A stretch of DNA of 64,000 nucleotides from Collybia mongolica (lineage: Eukaryota > Basidiomycota > Agaricomycetes > Agaricales > Clitocybaceae), in NCBI GenBank assembly GCA_013420905.1, contig JAAXNY010000006.1, forward strand, positions 868,001 to 932,000, written 5' to 3'. Position 1 is the first letter of the stretch; each line of letters begins with the position of its first letter. Below are positions 35,089-52,622 of this stretch, in pieces. The notes beneath the pieces were generated by a model. That model was not told the origin of the DNA. It did no database searches and was given only the letters and a program-made list of their open reading frames with translations. Both the position numbers and the translations under genes were made by a program.

Positions 35089-37198
35089 ATGTCTCTAGAT
35101 TTCACGTTCGGGGCTGGTATCCTCTTGTCATGCGCAGTAGCTGTTCTTGTGTCCAAGTTTGCCACCAAGCATAGCCATTACCCACTCCCACCAGGGCCGC
35201 ACGGTCTTCCACTACTGGGAAATGCGCTTCAGATGCCTACCTCTCATGAGTGGCTTACATTTGCTGCGTGGGGAAAAGCATTTGGTTTGTCCCTTTTTCG
35301 AATTGTGCATTTTGACTCACAGCTGAATCAAAATAGGTGGCGTAGTTCATGTGTCAATTTTTGGACGTCCTATCATTGTACTTAATTCAAGAAAAGCCAT
35401 AAATGACCTCCTGGAGGCTAAGAGTGGTATTTACTCTGATCGACCTGTATTACCAATGGCAGGGGAACTGTACGTTTCCGAAAGGGTCCAAGCTCGTAAC
35501 TTACTTATGTTCGAACAACAGAGTGGGGTATGACGCTTCCTTGCCTTTAATTCGATATGGCTCCAGGCACCGCGAGTATCGCAAATTGATGTATGCAGGC
35601 CTTGCACCTCAAAAGATAGAAGAAATACATCCCATACAGGAGCAGAAAATTAGAGATTTCTTGCACAGTCTTTTGAAATCTCCTGATCAGTTCCAGACCC
35701 ATATCCGCCGGTACTGACCTTATGCCTCAGATCCCATCCACGCAATCTAACGAATCTGCTTAGGACCGTAGCAAGCATTGTTTTCCAGATTTCCCACGGT
35801 TATAGCGTTATCAAAGATGACGATCCGCTCGTTCAACTGGCTGAGCGAGCAACCCATGAGTTCTCCCTGGCTTCGGCGCCTGGTTCTTTCTTCGTCGATC
35901 TTCTTCCCATTCGTAAGTCGCTCTTTTATTTTTTGAATTAGGCGCGACGTCTCTTTCTTGTATAGTCAAATACACTCCCGATTGGTTTCCTGGAGCAACT
36001 TTCAAGAAAACTGCGAAGGCATGGAGAAAAACAATGGTTCAGTTGAGAGACGAACCGTACAAGTCGGTGAAAGATCAAGTTGTGCGTTTTTGATTATTGA
36101 CATACGTGCGGGTTTTGAGTGCTGATCTATATAAAGTCTCGGGGTGTGGCGCTGCCATCGTTCACTGCCAGTTTGGTAGAACGTAACGTCCAACCAACAG
36201 AAGAGGAGGAGGATATTTACAAGTGGACGTCGACTGCCTTTTACTCAGGTGAGCTATCCTCCAAAATGCTTTGCATTCTATCACTGGAGTAAATAATATA
36301 CACAAAGGGGGGGCCGACACTGTGTGTGCCGATTTATTGCTCTCGATGGCCGTGCCTGACAGTAATATATAGACTGTCTCAGCAATTAGCACTTTTTTCC
36401 TGGCGATGGTTCTTAATTCAGAAGCTCAGCAGAAGGCCCAAGAAGAACTTGGGAGAGTCCTTGGGCACGGCCGTCTCCCAACTTTTGGGGATCGCGACAG
36501 GCTGCCATATGTCGAGGCTCTAATCAAAGAAATTTATAGGTGGAACCCCGTCGCCCCCTTAGGTCTGTAATGATTTTCGATCGAGGAATGGTCTAAATCT
36601 TGCCTTCGTAGCACTTCCTCATCGTCTGACGCAAGATGATGTGTATGAGGGCTTTTATCTCCCCAAAGGGGCAATTGTCTTCGCCAATACTTGGTTACTC
36701 CCTTCCATTCATTTGACCCACTTCCTTTTTGCTCACTATAACCCCAGGGGAATATTCCATGATCCAGACATCTATCCGTCTCACGCTGATTTTATGCCAG
36801 AGAGGTTTCTGTCCCCTGAAAATCCGGATGTGAATCCAGACCCACGCCCTTTTGCATTCGGATACGGAAGACGGTACATCTCACCCCTCAGGTATTGCAT
36901 TTCAAGTTACATGTTTGTTTCAGGGTCTGTCCTGGGAAGCATCTAGCAGACGCATCGTTGTTCATGCTAGTTGCCTCGACACTGTCGATGTTCAAAATCT
37001 CCCCAACTAAAGACAAGAATGGGGTGCCTATTATACCTGTACCCAACTACCAACCTGGGGTTATAAGGTGTGCTGCGATCTTTGCTTCTGCATGTAATAC
37101 TTTCTTGAACATACATCGACAGTCATCCTGCCAACTTTGATTGCCGCATCTCACCTCGGCATAGTGAGGCTGATATTTTTCTGCAATTAGGGAAATAG
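35089..37198 (+). CDS. Cytochrome P450 monooxygenase
   Basis: Membrane-anchored heme monooxygenase, presumably ER-located. The N-terminal helix ('FGAGILLSCAVAVLVSKF') and proline hinge 'YPLPPGPHGLPLLGN' precede the catalytic fold. The I-helix 'GGADTTVSAIS' (~36310-36390), ExxR 'KEIYRW' (~36525) and heme loop 'FGYGRRVCPGKHLA' (~36855-36950, cut by an intron) are intact, so the axial Cys is present. Early exons are 35089-35284, 35337-35469, 35522-35710 and 35764-35912. A final intron after 'NYQPGVIS' gives the tail 'HPANFDCRISPRHSEADIFL' with TAG at 37196-37198. About 510 residues, normal for the family. The layout is that of the large O-methylsterigmatocystin-oxidoreductase-like group in mushrooms, whose substrates are mostly unknown. 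Confidence 0.92.
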
Positions 37199-37837
37199 TG
37201 AGTAGGAAAGTTGATGAGCTTGTCATACTTAAGGACTGAATAACCACGTCGTCAGGATAATTATTTGAAGAAGGAACTTTCATTACATATATAAACCACG
37301 CTTCTTTCGCTCATTTTATTTTATCTCTAGCTTGTAAGCCACGGCTGTCGTTATGCCCGAGAAAGATCTCAGAAACCAGTTACATGTGTATGGGTTGATC
37401 GTGTCCAGCAGTCGTAAATAAAGTATACCTGACAAACTCAATTACAATAAGTGTTGATAGTAAGCGAAATGCAAGAATTAGTAATACATAAGATCTACTA
37501 TACTCAAAATTGATCTGGCACCACAATTTCCTGGAGAGGACCCAACGGAATCTCTGACGCGACTGAATCGTGACGGACGACGGACACTATCACGGTGTCC
37601 AGCCATAGCACAGATCTGAAAGCCTCATGTAGTAACATCACGAACGATATTAATGTCGAGAATAGAAGTCGACTTGAGGGTGTAACAAGGACGTTGAGCG
37701 TCGTTAATAATTGTCATTCCCAAGGCATGATAATAATATATGTGGTTGTGGCAATAGCCTCCCGTAGTCGGACCTATATACTCGAATCTTTGGGTGGGAG
37801 GGTTGATGACGCTCATATATAGTGTGGTTAGTCCGTA
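37199..37837. other. Intergenic, convergent P450 / ABC transporter
   Basis: Contains the 3' regions of both neighbours. No further feature supported. Confidence 0.4.
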
Positions 37838-40563
37838 TCAAGGAAGGAAAGCTTGGGCCTGTAACATCCATATTCGAGCATATTCCCCCCCTTTTTTAAG
37901 AAGCTCATCGTGAGTTCCCTCTTCCACAACAATAGAGTCATTCATATATCTAGGGCCTGATGAGTTCCTGGCAGCGTATACGAGAAGAACTCATGCATAC
38001 AGAATAAGATCAGCATGGCGAGTGAGGTTTCCAAATCGATGTGATGAAAAGACCATCGTTTTGTTCCCTCGAAGCTGTCTTAATCTTTCAAATAGATCTG
38101 TTCGTGCCGAGAAGATCGATAGAAAAAACCTAGGGTTATGTGTATGAGGATGAGATCTCACCATGTTCGGCTGTGGGATCCAGGCTCGCTGAGGGCTCGT
38201 CAAAGAGCAAGAGACCAACACTTGGCTGTGATACAAGGGAGCGCATGAAAGTTCGTGATCTAACGGTCAAGTAAGTAATGAATTGCGCATTACGGAAGGG
38301 AAGCGACATACAGGGCTATTCTTTGCATTTGTCCACCAGATAAGGTCTTACTAGTTGAAGATTCCATCCCGCCGATATGCCGTATACCACCATAATCAAC
38401 AGGCCTTCCAAACAGTGAGGTGGTGCCTTCTGGTAGTGCAGAGTAGTAGTCTTTAACTGGGCGTTCGAGGTATGTATCAAAGCCGTCAGGGAGGCGTTCA
38501 ATGAACTCTTCAGCACCGCCCAAACGAGCCGCTTCCCGGATTTTCTCTTCATCCTTAGAGTTTTCAGGGTCTCCTAGCCCAATGTTATATTTTATCTGCA
38601 TTTTCGGAGTCAACACCAACCTATCATAAAATTCGTGATACTCACCGATAATGGAAAATGGGTATAATCCTGAAAAAGAACGGAGGTAGCACGCCTTAAG
38701 TCTTGTAGTTTTAACGTCTTGATGTTGTGCCCATTGATCAAAATGTCTCCATCCGACGGTTCGTATAGTCGAGCGACGAGCTTAAGGATTGTGCTCTTTC
38801 CAGAGCCGTTAGCGCCCACTATAACCTACGAAAGATTGAACAAAAAAAATAGTAGACGATAATTCTTGGAAATTACACAAAGTTGGCCTTGCTTGATTTT
38901 AAACGAGATATGACGTAGAGCATATGAATCGTTTCCGGGGTATTGGAACGAGACGTTTCTGAAGATACTTATTGGGTAAGAAGGTTCATTAGAACATAGA
39001 AGATCCTAGATACCTAAATTCAATGGAAAGCCCCATATTGAGCGATTGGTGGTCTTCTGGGAAAGGAATTCTTCCACCTGGTATTTTGTTTGGAATAACT
39101 CCTACTTCGTATATCTTTCTGACATTGGATAGCTTGTCTGATATAGATCCTGTTTCCTCAAAGAGATTGAATATTTTAAAAGTAAACGTTTGAGTTGTTT
39201 GCGTAATTAAATTCAAGGAGGCGAGTGAAATAGGTATAGAAGCTGGGTATTGCACAGCCCTGAGAGTGAAAACAATCTATCTCCAAATGATTAGATTAAA
39301 ATTCAGAATAAGGGGAATGTTTATACTTGTGGCAGTTCCCGGAAAAGATCTTGTAAAAATGTGGATATTCTCATCTTGTCTCTTGATCTGTGGACAGAAA
39401 GAGCGGTGTAGAAATCGCCAGCTTTGTCAGCAACTCTTTCAACCGCTTCCTTGTAATCTGAACGGAAATTCTAGTTAAGTAGGATAATCGAACACAATGA
39501 AGTGCTTTGGGTACCTTTCAATAGATATTCCCACATACCGCCGGCAACGATTTCTTTGCGATGGGCAGAATCACTAACCAGCCGCTTCATACCCTCCATT
39601 CGGATGTAGTCAGCATTCTTTGTGGTGGCCGCCCAGACTTGAGGGAAAAATGGTGTTCAGTAAGAAAAATCATGTTTAGGTATTTTTCGTACCTCCGCTG
39701 AGATATGGCTTTACCTCAAAACTCCAGAAAAATAATGTATGGGAGAAACTGAGGACCGCGAGCAGAAGGCCGTCACGCTGACCACGCAATACGCCATTAA
39801 GCACAGACAACTGTGAAACTAGTTGCAATATAGTGCTGAAAATGTGCAAGGTCATCACAACGGTGTCCCATGCAACGCTAGATCGCGAGTCTGGGGGAAA
39901 GGATTGTTCAAGTTGCCTTTGAACGGCAGCGTCATCAAAAGTGGGCACGTCGAGACGTGCCATAGCATGAAAGATGTGGACCGAATAAAAATGTTTGATA
40001 CGCGAGTTGAGTGGTATGGCGATTTTTTGCTTGCCATATCTCAAAAGGCGAGCTAGTACAGAGCAGGCAAAGCGACCTGCAGCAACCTGTAAAAGTAAAT
40101 TTTTATCGACTTTGCGTTCGTCAATGGCTGTCTGGACCTGTCTTGAGAATTAGTATGGCGTTTGATGACAGGGTTGCAGACTTACAATATCGAGCAGTTG
40201 TCCAGAGTACCTTGTGAGCTCCTCAGTGTTCCAGGTAGAATTAAGAAGTAAGTTGGAGTTTTACCATATAGAAACAGCAGGAAGTAGCGATGCCAGAAAC
40301 TCTATTGCAAGGTAGGTTGCTAATAGAAACCAACACGCTCTGATGGAGCCTATATCCTTGATCATACGCCAGACGTATGGTAGGCTGTTGAGGACTTCAA
40401 GGTATGGTTCCAACCGCGAAGCGCCCGGGACGTGAGTGAGTTGTGGTTGAGTTTCTTCGTAGAGATCCCATACGCCGATGTGGCTATGCTTTACATGTTT
40501 TGAGTCCAACGGATCGAACTTTCCTTTCTTATTAGTTCGTGAGCGCTTATACCCCCGCCGCAT
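37838..40563 (-). CDS. ABC half-transporter (one TMD, one NBD)
   Basis: ATP-driven membrane transporter of the ABCB-like exporter fold, expected to work as a dimer. ATG at 40563-40561 ('MRRGYKRSRTNKKGK', a basic cytosolic start), TGA at 37840-37838; roughly 750 residues in about a dozen exons. The N-terminal half carries hydrophobic spans, for example 'ACWFLLATYLAIEFLASLLP' (~40300). The nucleotide-binding half has Walker A 'GANGSGKST' (~38800), a Q-loop 'SVLFQDYTHFPLSI', signature 'LSGGQMQR' (~38330), Walker B 'LLLFDEPSASLDP' (~38190) and the H-loop 'VFSSHRFGNL'. All catalytic residues are present. Between Q-loop and signature is an extended segment ('VKDYYSALPEGTTSLFGRP', 'VDYGGIRHIGGMES') not seen in typical ABCB exporters. 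Substrate unknown; it faces the P450 gene. Confidence 0.88.
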
Positions 40564-40826
40564 TGTCCTTGAAGCTCAGAAGATGAGATGATAGGCTGCT
40601 AGCGCAGCGGAGGGGCGCGTTTATGGTTGAGGTTCAACAACTGACGTTTGCGTGACGAACTACTTAGGGCTTTAACCACGTGAGCAGTGATCTCAACATC
40701 ATTATAATTTTACAACCCCGCGAATACCGATCGAAACAAGCTTTGGTTCCAGTAGCTGTGTCAACACAAGACATGATAAGTACATTAATGAATAAGAATT
40801 GATTCTATTAGTGTTTTTGCAGAACG

Positions 40827-42757
40827 CTACTGATATTTTTCCTTGTAAATCCATGCGAGCCCAATGTCGCTCTGACCTTGCTTCACCTGAAGAGAATCAT
40901 ACATTAACAATTGTGAAAGATTGGCTATTTAGATAACTGCTCACCGCCGCCCGGTACCACTTCGCAGCCTCCTTACGATCCTTCTTGCAGCCTTTCCCGT
41001 TCGCAAGGCAGAAAGCGAGGTCACTCTGAGAATCTGCGTCGCCTAATCGAGCAGCGACCAAATAATAGCTCTTGGTAGTAAGTCAGATACTAGTAGGGCG
41101 CACTAACGGATAGCAGTACGCACAACAGCCATCTTTTGATCTTTACCAACTCCCCAGCCATGGAAAAAGCACTGTCCGACTTCGTATATGGCTAGTACAA
41201 GCTCGGTCTAAAAAAGAGAATTGAGCCAAAAATTAGTCAGTATCTCACTCCCCAAGTTGCTTGATATACCTGAACAGCATTGGTATCCACACCACCGCCA
41301 GCCCGGGCATTTTCTAGATCTTTGACGGCACTCTCAGCTGCTTGTCTGAGCCACTTGAATCCAAGTTTCTCATTCTTCTCGCATCCCCAACCATGTCTCA
41401 ATGCCAATCCCCACATCAACATCCCTACGCCACACCCTCCATTTTCTTTTGCGCTCCTTTCAAAGCAAATTGCTGATTCTTTGAGTCGATTAGCTTCGTG
41501 GTGCTGAATGCCCAGCTGAAGGAGTTCCTGTGCTGTTTGATCGGGGCAGACATATTGGTCAGATGTAGGCGACAGCTGCGCTGGAGACAGTGAAGCATAT
41601 TGGTTTGGCACAACTGATGATGCATTTGAAGGAGAGATCCGAAAGTCTCCGGTGGTGGGTGATGGTGGGGCGCTATCGAGCTGATAGAATGAATAGGTCG
41701 AATATAAGCTAACGGGGGAGCCCGATCGTACAGAGGGTGGACGGTTCGGTAAGTTGAGGGAAATAGGGGCTGGTTGGAGCATGGAAGGACTGAGGCTTCT
41801 TGTAGATGCCATAGTTGGCACCTGCGACGATGGCGTTGAGTGGAATGAAGGAAAGGACGATGACCCACGGTGTGGACTTGGACTCCTTATTTGTTGTCGA
41901 ATATCGCTAGACGTTGATGACCGGCCCTCCGAACCCTGTTCTGCCTGCATAGTAGAGGCAGCTAGCGATGTGGTGCCTTTACGTTTAGGCTGTGAGTATG
42001 AAGCAGCTTGTGGGCTGCTAGGCTGCGCGTTGTTGGGGGATGGACCACGTCGTGTATTCCTTTCGAGCACTCTCTGCTTTCGCTCGTTATCTGGAGGTGC
42101 CATCAGGGGGCGGACAGGCCTGGAGAAATTGGATGTAATAGGCTTAACAATGGGTGCTCTTCCTGCGCGGTTGGGATAATCCGAGTTCGTAGGGGCATCG
42201 CTTGGTGATGAGACAATCACTGTTGGGACTGGGGATATGGGTGATGAGGGGGAAGGAGGTTGCTGTGATACATTCAAATCGTTCATCGTCGGTATAATTT
42301 CCCCCAAGGTCGTAGCGTACGCCCTTCCCCGAACTGTACCGGAAGTTTCATGGGACTGCCATGAATCTCGCAGGGCTGGGCCCGTATTATCAGAGTAGAT
42401 GCTCTCATCATCATAGTAACGATGTTCTAACTCTGGATCTTGGTATGCGATCCTGGAGTCGATGGAAGTCCTTATTGACTGCAGATATGAGTTGTTGTCA
42501 TTCGACGAAGCGGTGGCAGTGGAATCTCGTGCAAAATGGCTATGCAACAAAGGCGAACTCGGCGGATAATGGTATTGGGTACCTTGCATTGGTGGGGCTC
42601 CCTGAGGATCATAATGTGCGGTGCGGGTATATGCATATTGGGGATCCGTTAGTTGAGTGGGATATACAGGAGTCGATAGTTGAGGCTTTCGAGCAGAGGT
42701 GCGACGTGCGAGGGACTCGAGCGGCGAGTGCAGTTTATACACTGGTGTGGCCATCAT
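40827..42757 (-). CDS. Sel1-like repeat protein with long disordered N terminus
   Basis: A large first exon encodes a Ser/Pro/Thr-rich, probably disordered region of about 400 residues. It is followed by Sel1-type tetratricopeptide-like repeats: 'LGIQHHEANRLKESAICFER', 'MLMWGLALRHGWGCEKNEK', 'AIYEVGQCFFHGWGVGKDQK', 'SDLAFCLANGKGCKKDRKE' and the last 'AAKWYRAAVKQGQSDIGLAW', with stop at 40827-40829. Such repeats act as protein scaffolds. The arrangement resembles fungal Dsf2/Nif1-type proteins, linked to mitotic-entry kinases, but that assignment is tentative. The start is taken at 42757 ('MMATPVYKLHSPLESLARR'); an upstream in-frame codon at 42796 is possible. The C-terminal repeats are spread over about three small exons. 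Confidence 0.8.
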
Positions 42758-42990
42758 ACTTTCGTGGTACCAAATGCGACTTAAAGCAACCCACAAGGAA
42801 TGAACAGAGAACGAAATAGGTGTGCAGCTGTAGGAATTGTGGCTGTTTCGGTGGGTTCATCATTCATATAGCCGTTGGCCAAAAAGCCATGTAACAACGA
42901 TTTCTCATCAGAATTACTACTAATTTAGGTAAGTATGTGATGCCCCTTCAGGCTCTAGTTTCTATATACATGTTCATCATAAAATACATC

Positions 42991-47973
<4,983 letters not shown>

Positions 47974-48522
47974 TTATTTGGCTGCACCCTCCGCTTGTTT
48001 GTTGGCAAGATCCAAACCCCGACACTGTGGCAAATACATTCACTCAATAACTGCAAATACACGTAATGGAAGATGGCGCGTTTGTCCTTGAAGTTTCTCC
48101 TGTCTCGCAATCACTGCACAATCATTATGTTTTACATCAATATTCAACCACAATATTGACATGTTCCATTCTCATGGAAATCTCCCCTACGTAGCCAGAT
48201 ATTCAGACCCGGGTTTAACCCCTTAGCCGGGCGCCCTTTAAATTGGATGTGCGTCCTCGGGGATAGGGCCTCTCGCATGGTTGTGGTGTATCTATCGGCT
48301 ATATTACTGTATCTCAAGGGACTCAGCCTGGGTATCTGGTGCATTGGCGATTCTCATCAAGTCTTCTGAACTTCTGTCGCCAATCATATCTCACGCGTCG
48401 AACAAGGACCATACTATGGATGTGATCACCCCCTTACACCGCGCATCAGGCCTGGACTCTGCCGTGTGTTCTGAACCACCTGGATCGTATTGAAGTCGTC
48501 GAACGTACCACGATATACCTTC
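47974..48522. other. Intergenic, divergent between PRP16 and MFS gene
   Basis: Carries both promoters; no other feature supported. Confidence 0.4.
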
Positions 48523-50692
48523 ATGTCATCCAAGATCGTCAGTTACAACGAACCTACTCTTCCCGAGAGCAAGGATGCAGAATCACACGAAAAGAAAACC
48601 ATAGATGTTCCGGACGGGGGACTTGAGGCATGGCTAGTTGTATTCGGGGTATTTCCCGTGCCTTATCTTCAATGGCCCCGAATTCAAGCATCCATGCTCA
48701 GTGTGCAGGCCTTGCGATGTCAACATTCGGATATGCCGTTTCATGGGGGGTTCGTTCCCTATCAGTGATATGGACGCTAGACTCGCTTGCTTATTGGTTC
48801 AAATATCGCCAGACATTTCAAGCTTATTATGAACTAAATTTTCTGAAAACTTCGTCATCCTCGGAAATGTGAGTCCGAACAAAGGCAATGCCGGAAAATC
48901 TCACCCTAAAAACTGTTGAAGCGCATGGATTGGCTCCTTACAGGTACGCTGCAGATAATCGTCATAGTTAGCTTCTCTTCATGTTGTTTTCATTCCTGAC
49001 AGTTTTCATTCATGTTCCTCCCGGTACAGATTCCCTCCTTATTCTTCTATCACGCCTTGATCTAATTCATATATTTTCATTTATCCGCCCTTCAATGGGA
49101 TCAGGGCTTCGTCGCCGGCCGTCTTGTGGACCTTGGCTACTTCAGGCCAGCCCTTCTTACCGCAATGGCAGTCTTAACTGTAGCAAACTTCTTGATCGCT
49201 GAATGTACTAAATATTGGCAGTTCCTGCTGTGCCAAGGGGTACTCCTTGGGGTGATTGTTACCTTCAACTAACTTTTCCGCCATCTCTTTTTCAATAATG
49301 TTATTGACCATGCCATTGAAACTCCAGGTTTCTGCTGGCTGCATATATATACCTTGTATCACGATTGTCTCTCACTGGTGTGAGTGTCACATGATTTATA
49401 GCCGTGCTCTAACTTGGTCCCCGTTTCATTATGTGCACATCCAGTTAGTCGTCACCGCCCCCTAGCATTCTCGTTTTTGTCACTTGGAAGTTCGATTGGC
49501 GGTATCATATACCCCATCATTCTCAGGAACTTATTAGCCAATGTCGGGTACGTTCACTAGTGCTGGGCAGCCCCCTTTCTCCACAACATCCAACTTTCTT
49601 TGGCTCGGGTAGATTCAAATGGGCGGTTCGTACCATCGCATTCATTAATCTTGGAAGTTTCGTCATCGCTGCATTCGTATGTTGAACGAAACGCCTCGCG
49701 ACGACTAACCTGTGCTCATATTCGCTATCCTGGTTGTAGACTATGCGCAGTCACCTCACGCCATCCAAAAATCTTCCCTCGATTTTTGATATGCACGCAT
49801 TCACCTCTCCGATTTATTGTATCTATGTCGTATCCTCATTTTTCTGCTTCCTCGGACTTTATACACGTGAGTCTCCCCCCCCCCTCGAGTCTTCCATTGC
49901 GAATCCCCCCCTGTGCCACGCGGATACATCAACCGCACATCTTTCACCATGAATTAACTCACAGCACGCTCATGCCAAAAACACGATAAATACTAACTCG
50001 TCATCACATATAGCTTTGACATTCTTGTCGTTGTCATCGACTTATATCGGAATAAGCCCCTCCTTTGTTTTATATTTGACCGCCATATCGAATGGAACCT
50101 CGGGAGCTGGACGAATCATTTCAGGCATTCTGGCGGTCAAATATGGCCCGCTGAACGTCATGATCCTCTCAACAATTCTCGCCGCAGCGTTCACTTACAT
50201 ATGGCCTTTCGTCAAATCAGAGGCATCCTTTGTCGCCATCACTTGTCTATATGGGTGAGTGGCAAGTATTCTGTTATTTTCATGTTAGGAAATAGACGAA
50301 TGAATCAGGGTGTCCTCTGGAGCGTTCATAGGTTTGTTCCCAGTTCCTGTTTCTCATCCTCGATTCGGAGAGACACATGACCTTGGCCGTCGAACTGGGA
50401 TGTTGATGACGATCATGGCTTTTGGTACATCATCTGTGTTCTCTGTATAGTTGTGTTTTGGGCTGATGCCTTTGTAGGGGCATTGGCCGGTCCACCGATA
50501 TCTGGCGCAATCCTCCAAGTCAAGGGCAGCTTTCATGGGGTTGGTGTATATGCCGGTGAGTTGGAAATTCATTGTAGTTTAGCAAGAAGCGCATCTAACT
50601 TGATTCAAGGAACCACGGTCATGGTTTCTGTTTGTTTGATGGTCGTCGTTCGATATCTAGTTCTTGGGAAATGGTTAGGGGGTAGGCTCTAA
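48523..50692 (+). CDS. Major facilitator superfamily transporter, monocarboxylate-transporter type
   Basis: Twelve-helix plasma-membrane permease of the MCT/SLC16-like group found in fungi. ATG at 48523 ('MSSKIVSYNEPTLPESKD'); the diagnostic 'DVPDGGLEAWLVVFG' precedes helix 1. Exons then continue in frame: 'CAGLAMSTFGYAVSWG', 'TFQAYYELNFLKTSSSSEI', 'AWIGSLQFSFMFLPGFVAGR', 'LVDLGYFRPALLTAMAVLTV', 'IVSHWFSRHRPLAFSFLSLG', 'SSIGGIIYPIILRNLLANVG', 'LTFLSLSSTYIGISPSFVLY', 'GAGRIISGILAVKYGPLNVM', 'AGPPISGAILQ' and the last helix 'VMVSVCLMVVVRYLVLGKWL'; stop at 50690-50692, about 490 residues. The first junction looks like a frameshift until the acceptor at about 48708 is used instead of the one 6 bp further. 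Most such fungal proteins do not carry monocarboxylates; the substrate is open. Confidence 0.88.
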
Positions 50693-52622
50693 GCTAGATC
50701 AGAAGTAGAATTGTTGGAGCCATGTCATCTTCCCAAATGTTACAGACCTACCACCATGGGTAACGACCACTCCGGGTATAAAGCTGTCCCCGTGTTTATT
50801 CCTATAAAAAAAAAAAGCGTTCTGGGAGGGTGGCAAATCAGCCAACTACGGCTTGTTCGGGACGCAAAGGCGAGTTCTTTCTTCGTTTGTCATCGCAACA
50901 ATGCGTGGTGGGTTTGTCAGGTCTTTGTTGGGTAATTACCCCTCTCGGGCTATCCTATACTCAGCTTGAATTCCTCGTTGCTCGGGTCATGGCATACGAG
51001 GCGGTGTATACAAGGCACCCAAAAGAAGTCCATGAAGCGTGTAGCTTGACGTTAGACCGCACGGGCCCAGCTTCCGGGGCGTCACATTGGACATCGCATA
51101 GCTGGCAGCAAGGGTGGGTCAGTACTTACCAAGCTCCTTATCATTAGCTTCATTGAGCGGGCCATCTGCATCGTGGCCTTCACGGAACAATATCAGATGG
51201 ATTCGACGGATAACACAAATGAGCTACTCTTCAAGAAAGGATGTATACTCGCACAGCGACTCGACACCGCCCGGCCCGGTACAGGTTCTAGCTCACATTT
51301 GCCCTCTCTTTCCCCGGTGCAAAAAGTCAGTTTTCCCCGCAGAACCCTCAGTTTCTCCGCGATTCTCTTTGCTAGGATGTATGTTCCGTCGACGGCATCG
51401 GTCATTGTTGATAAGACTTCCTCAACTCGATTCGTCCTAACCCACTCACATTCTGTCAAAATTCATGGATCACAAATGGATCAGAAGGATAACATGGAAT
51501 CCTTCTTAGGCCTTCTCTACACTCAGACTGCCCTTCGGTGCGGTGGCAGCCGTTCGTGCATCGATGCCTCGTTGGTGACCATCAGCGCTTGATCGCCACA
51601 TTCTTGTCGTTGCTCGTGGGTGCAAACCTTCTTTCTCATCGGAACACGATCATCAATCAGCTTATTCCAATATACCAATAAAATTGCCACACCGTGCGAG
51701 GACCACTGACAGCGCACTCAAGGGACGCCGCACGGCGCAAACTTACTCCGTTTGCAAACGCTCCCCAATCTTCCGGGCTGTAAACTCCGGCCGGGCCGCC
51801 ACAGATCGACGCGTCCAGAAAAGCGCGAAAGCCTCCGAATTCGGAGCTCGATTCAAGCTTGTGTGTTTATATCCCAGGACGGCAGTCCCGATGTTTCTGC
51901 GTCCAACCCGAGTCTATCAATCAAGACCAAAATGAACACAGATCCTAAAAAAACGATCCCGGAATCGTTGATCAGAATACTCAATAACTATGCCCAGGAA
52001 CGCATCATGTGCTCGCGTGGATTCCAGAAATATCGCGTCTCGTCGTTGCGAACGACGACCACAAGCGAGAGATGAACCACAAGGCCTGCGCACAATCTCC
52101 TCGGCAGCCATCACGGATACAAAAGGTAGGGCCCGACAAATTACGCCGTGCGATTTCATCAAAACAGCGTAACATCAGGACGCACATTGGTATTCGACCC
52201 TTGCTCGAGGGGGTAGCCGCAAAAACGCAGCCCGAGATCTCCGGTGTGCACCACAGAGGCCGCAGGCGCGGTGTCTATTGCTCAAAGCGTTGGAATCAGC
52301 GGTGGGGCAATCTCGGCGATTGGGAGTGCCTTGTGCCTCTCCCTGGCGTTGCGCTGGCATCAGTCTGGGAATCGCGTTTAAACGTCCGTAACATATGACG
52401 GGTAGCCAGCGAGTATCCCAGCGGGCGAGAGGAACCCCATGGTCATTGATCGAGAGGGTAGCAAAAAATGGAGAGCCCCATCTCCACGCTCCAAACCCTT
52501 ATCTCCATGAAATGGCAGAGCCCGGTCTCGGAAAGGGGCAGTATGCAGGAAAAAGAAAAAGCAGCAACGCCCTGAGCATCCCATTAACGGCAAATTATTA
52601 GTTACTACACGGAAATGCACAA
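50693..52622. other. Intergenic, 1.9 kb, partly GC-rich
   Basis: Convergent space between the MFS and mL38 genes. An A11 run lies near 50806. The part 51690-52400 is richer in CG dinucleotides than its surroundings, but none of its open frames shows a motif or splice-joined exons I trust. It may be an old insertion. Confidence 0.35.

Noticed and set aside
28647..40563. Complete biosynthetic gene cluster
   Set aside because: No PKS, NRPS, terpene synthase or other scaffold enzyme and no pathway regulator was found, so only a tentative neighbourhood is reported.
41754..42179. 141-codon plus-strand open frame
   Set aside because: Antisense to the low-complexity N-terminal exon of the Sel1-repeat gene, with no motif of its own.
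48640..48720. Apparent frameshift at the first junction of the MFS gene
   Set aside because: Using the CTCAG acceptor at about 48708 instead of the following GCAG restores the frame and the conserved helix 1.
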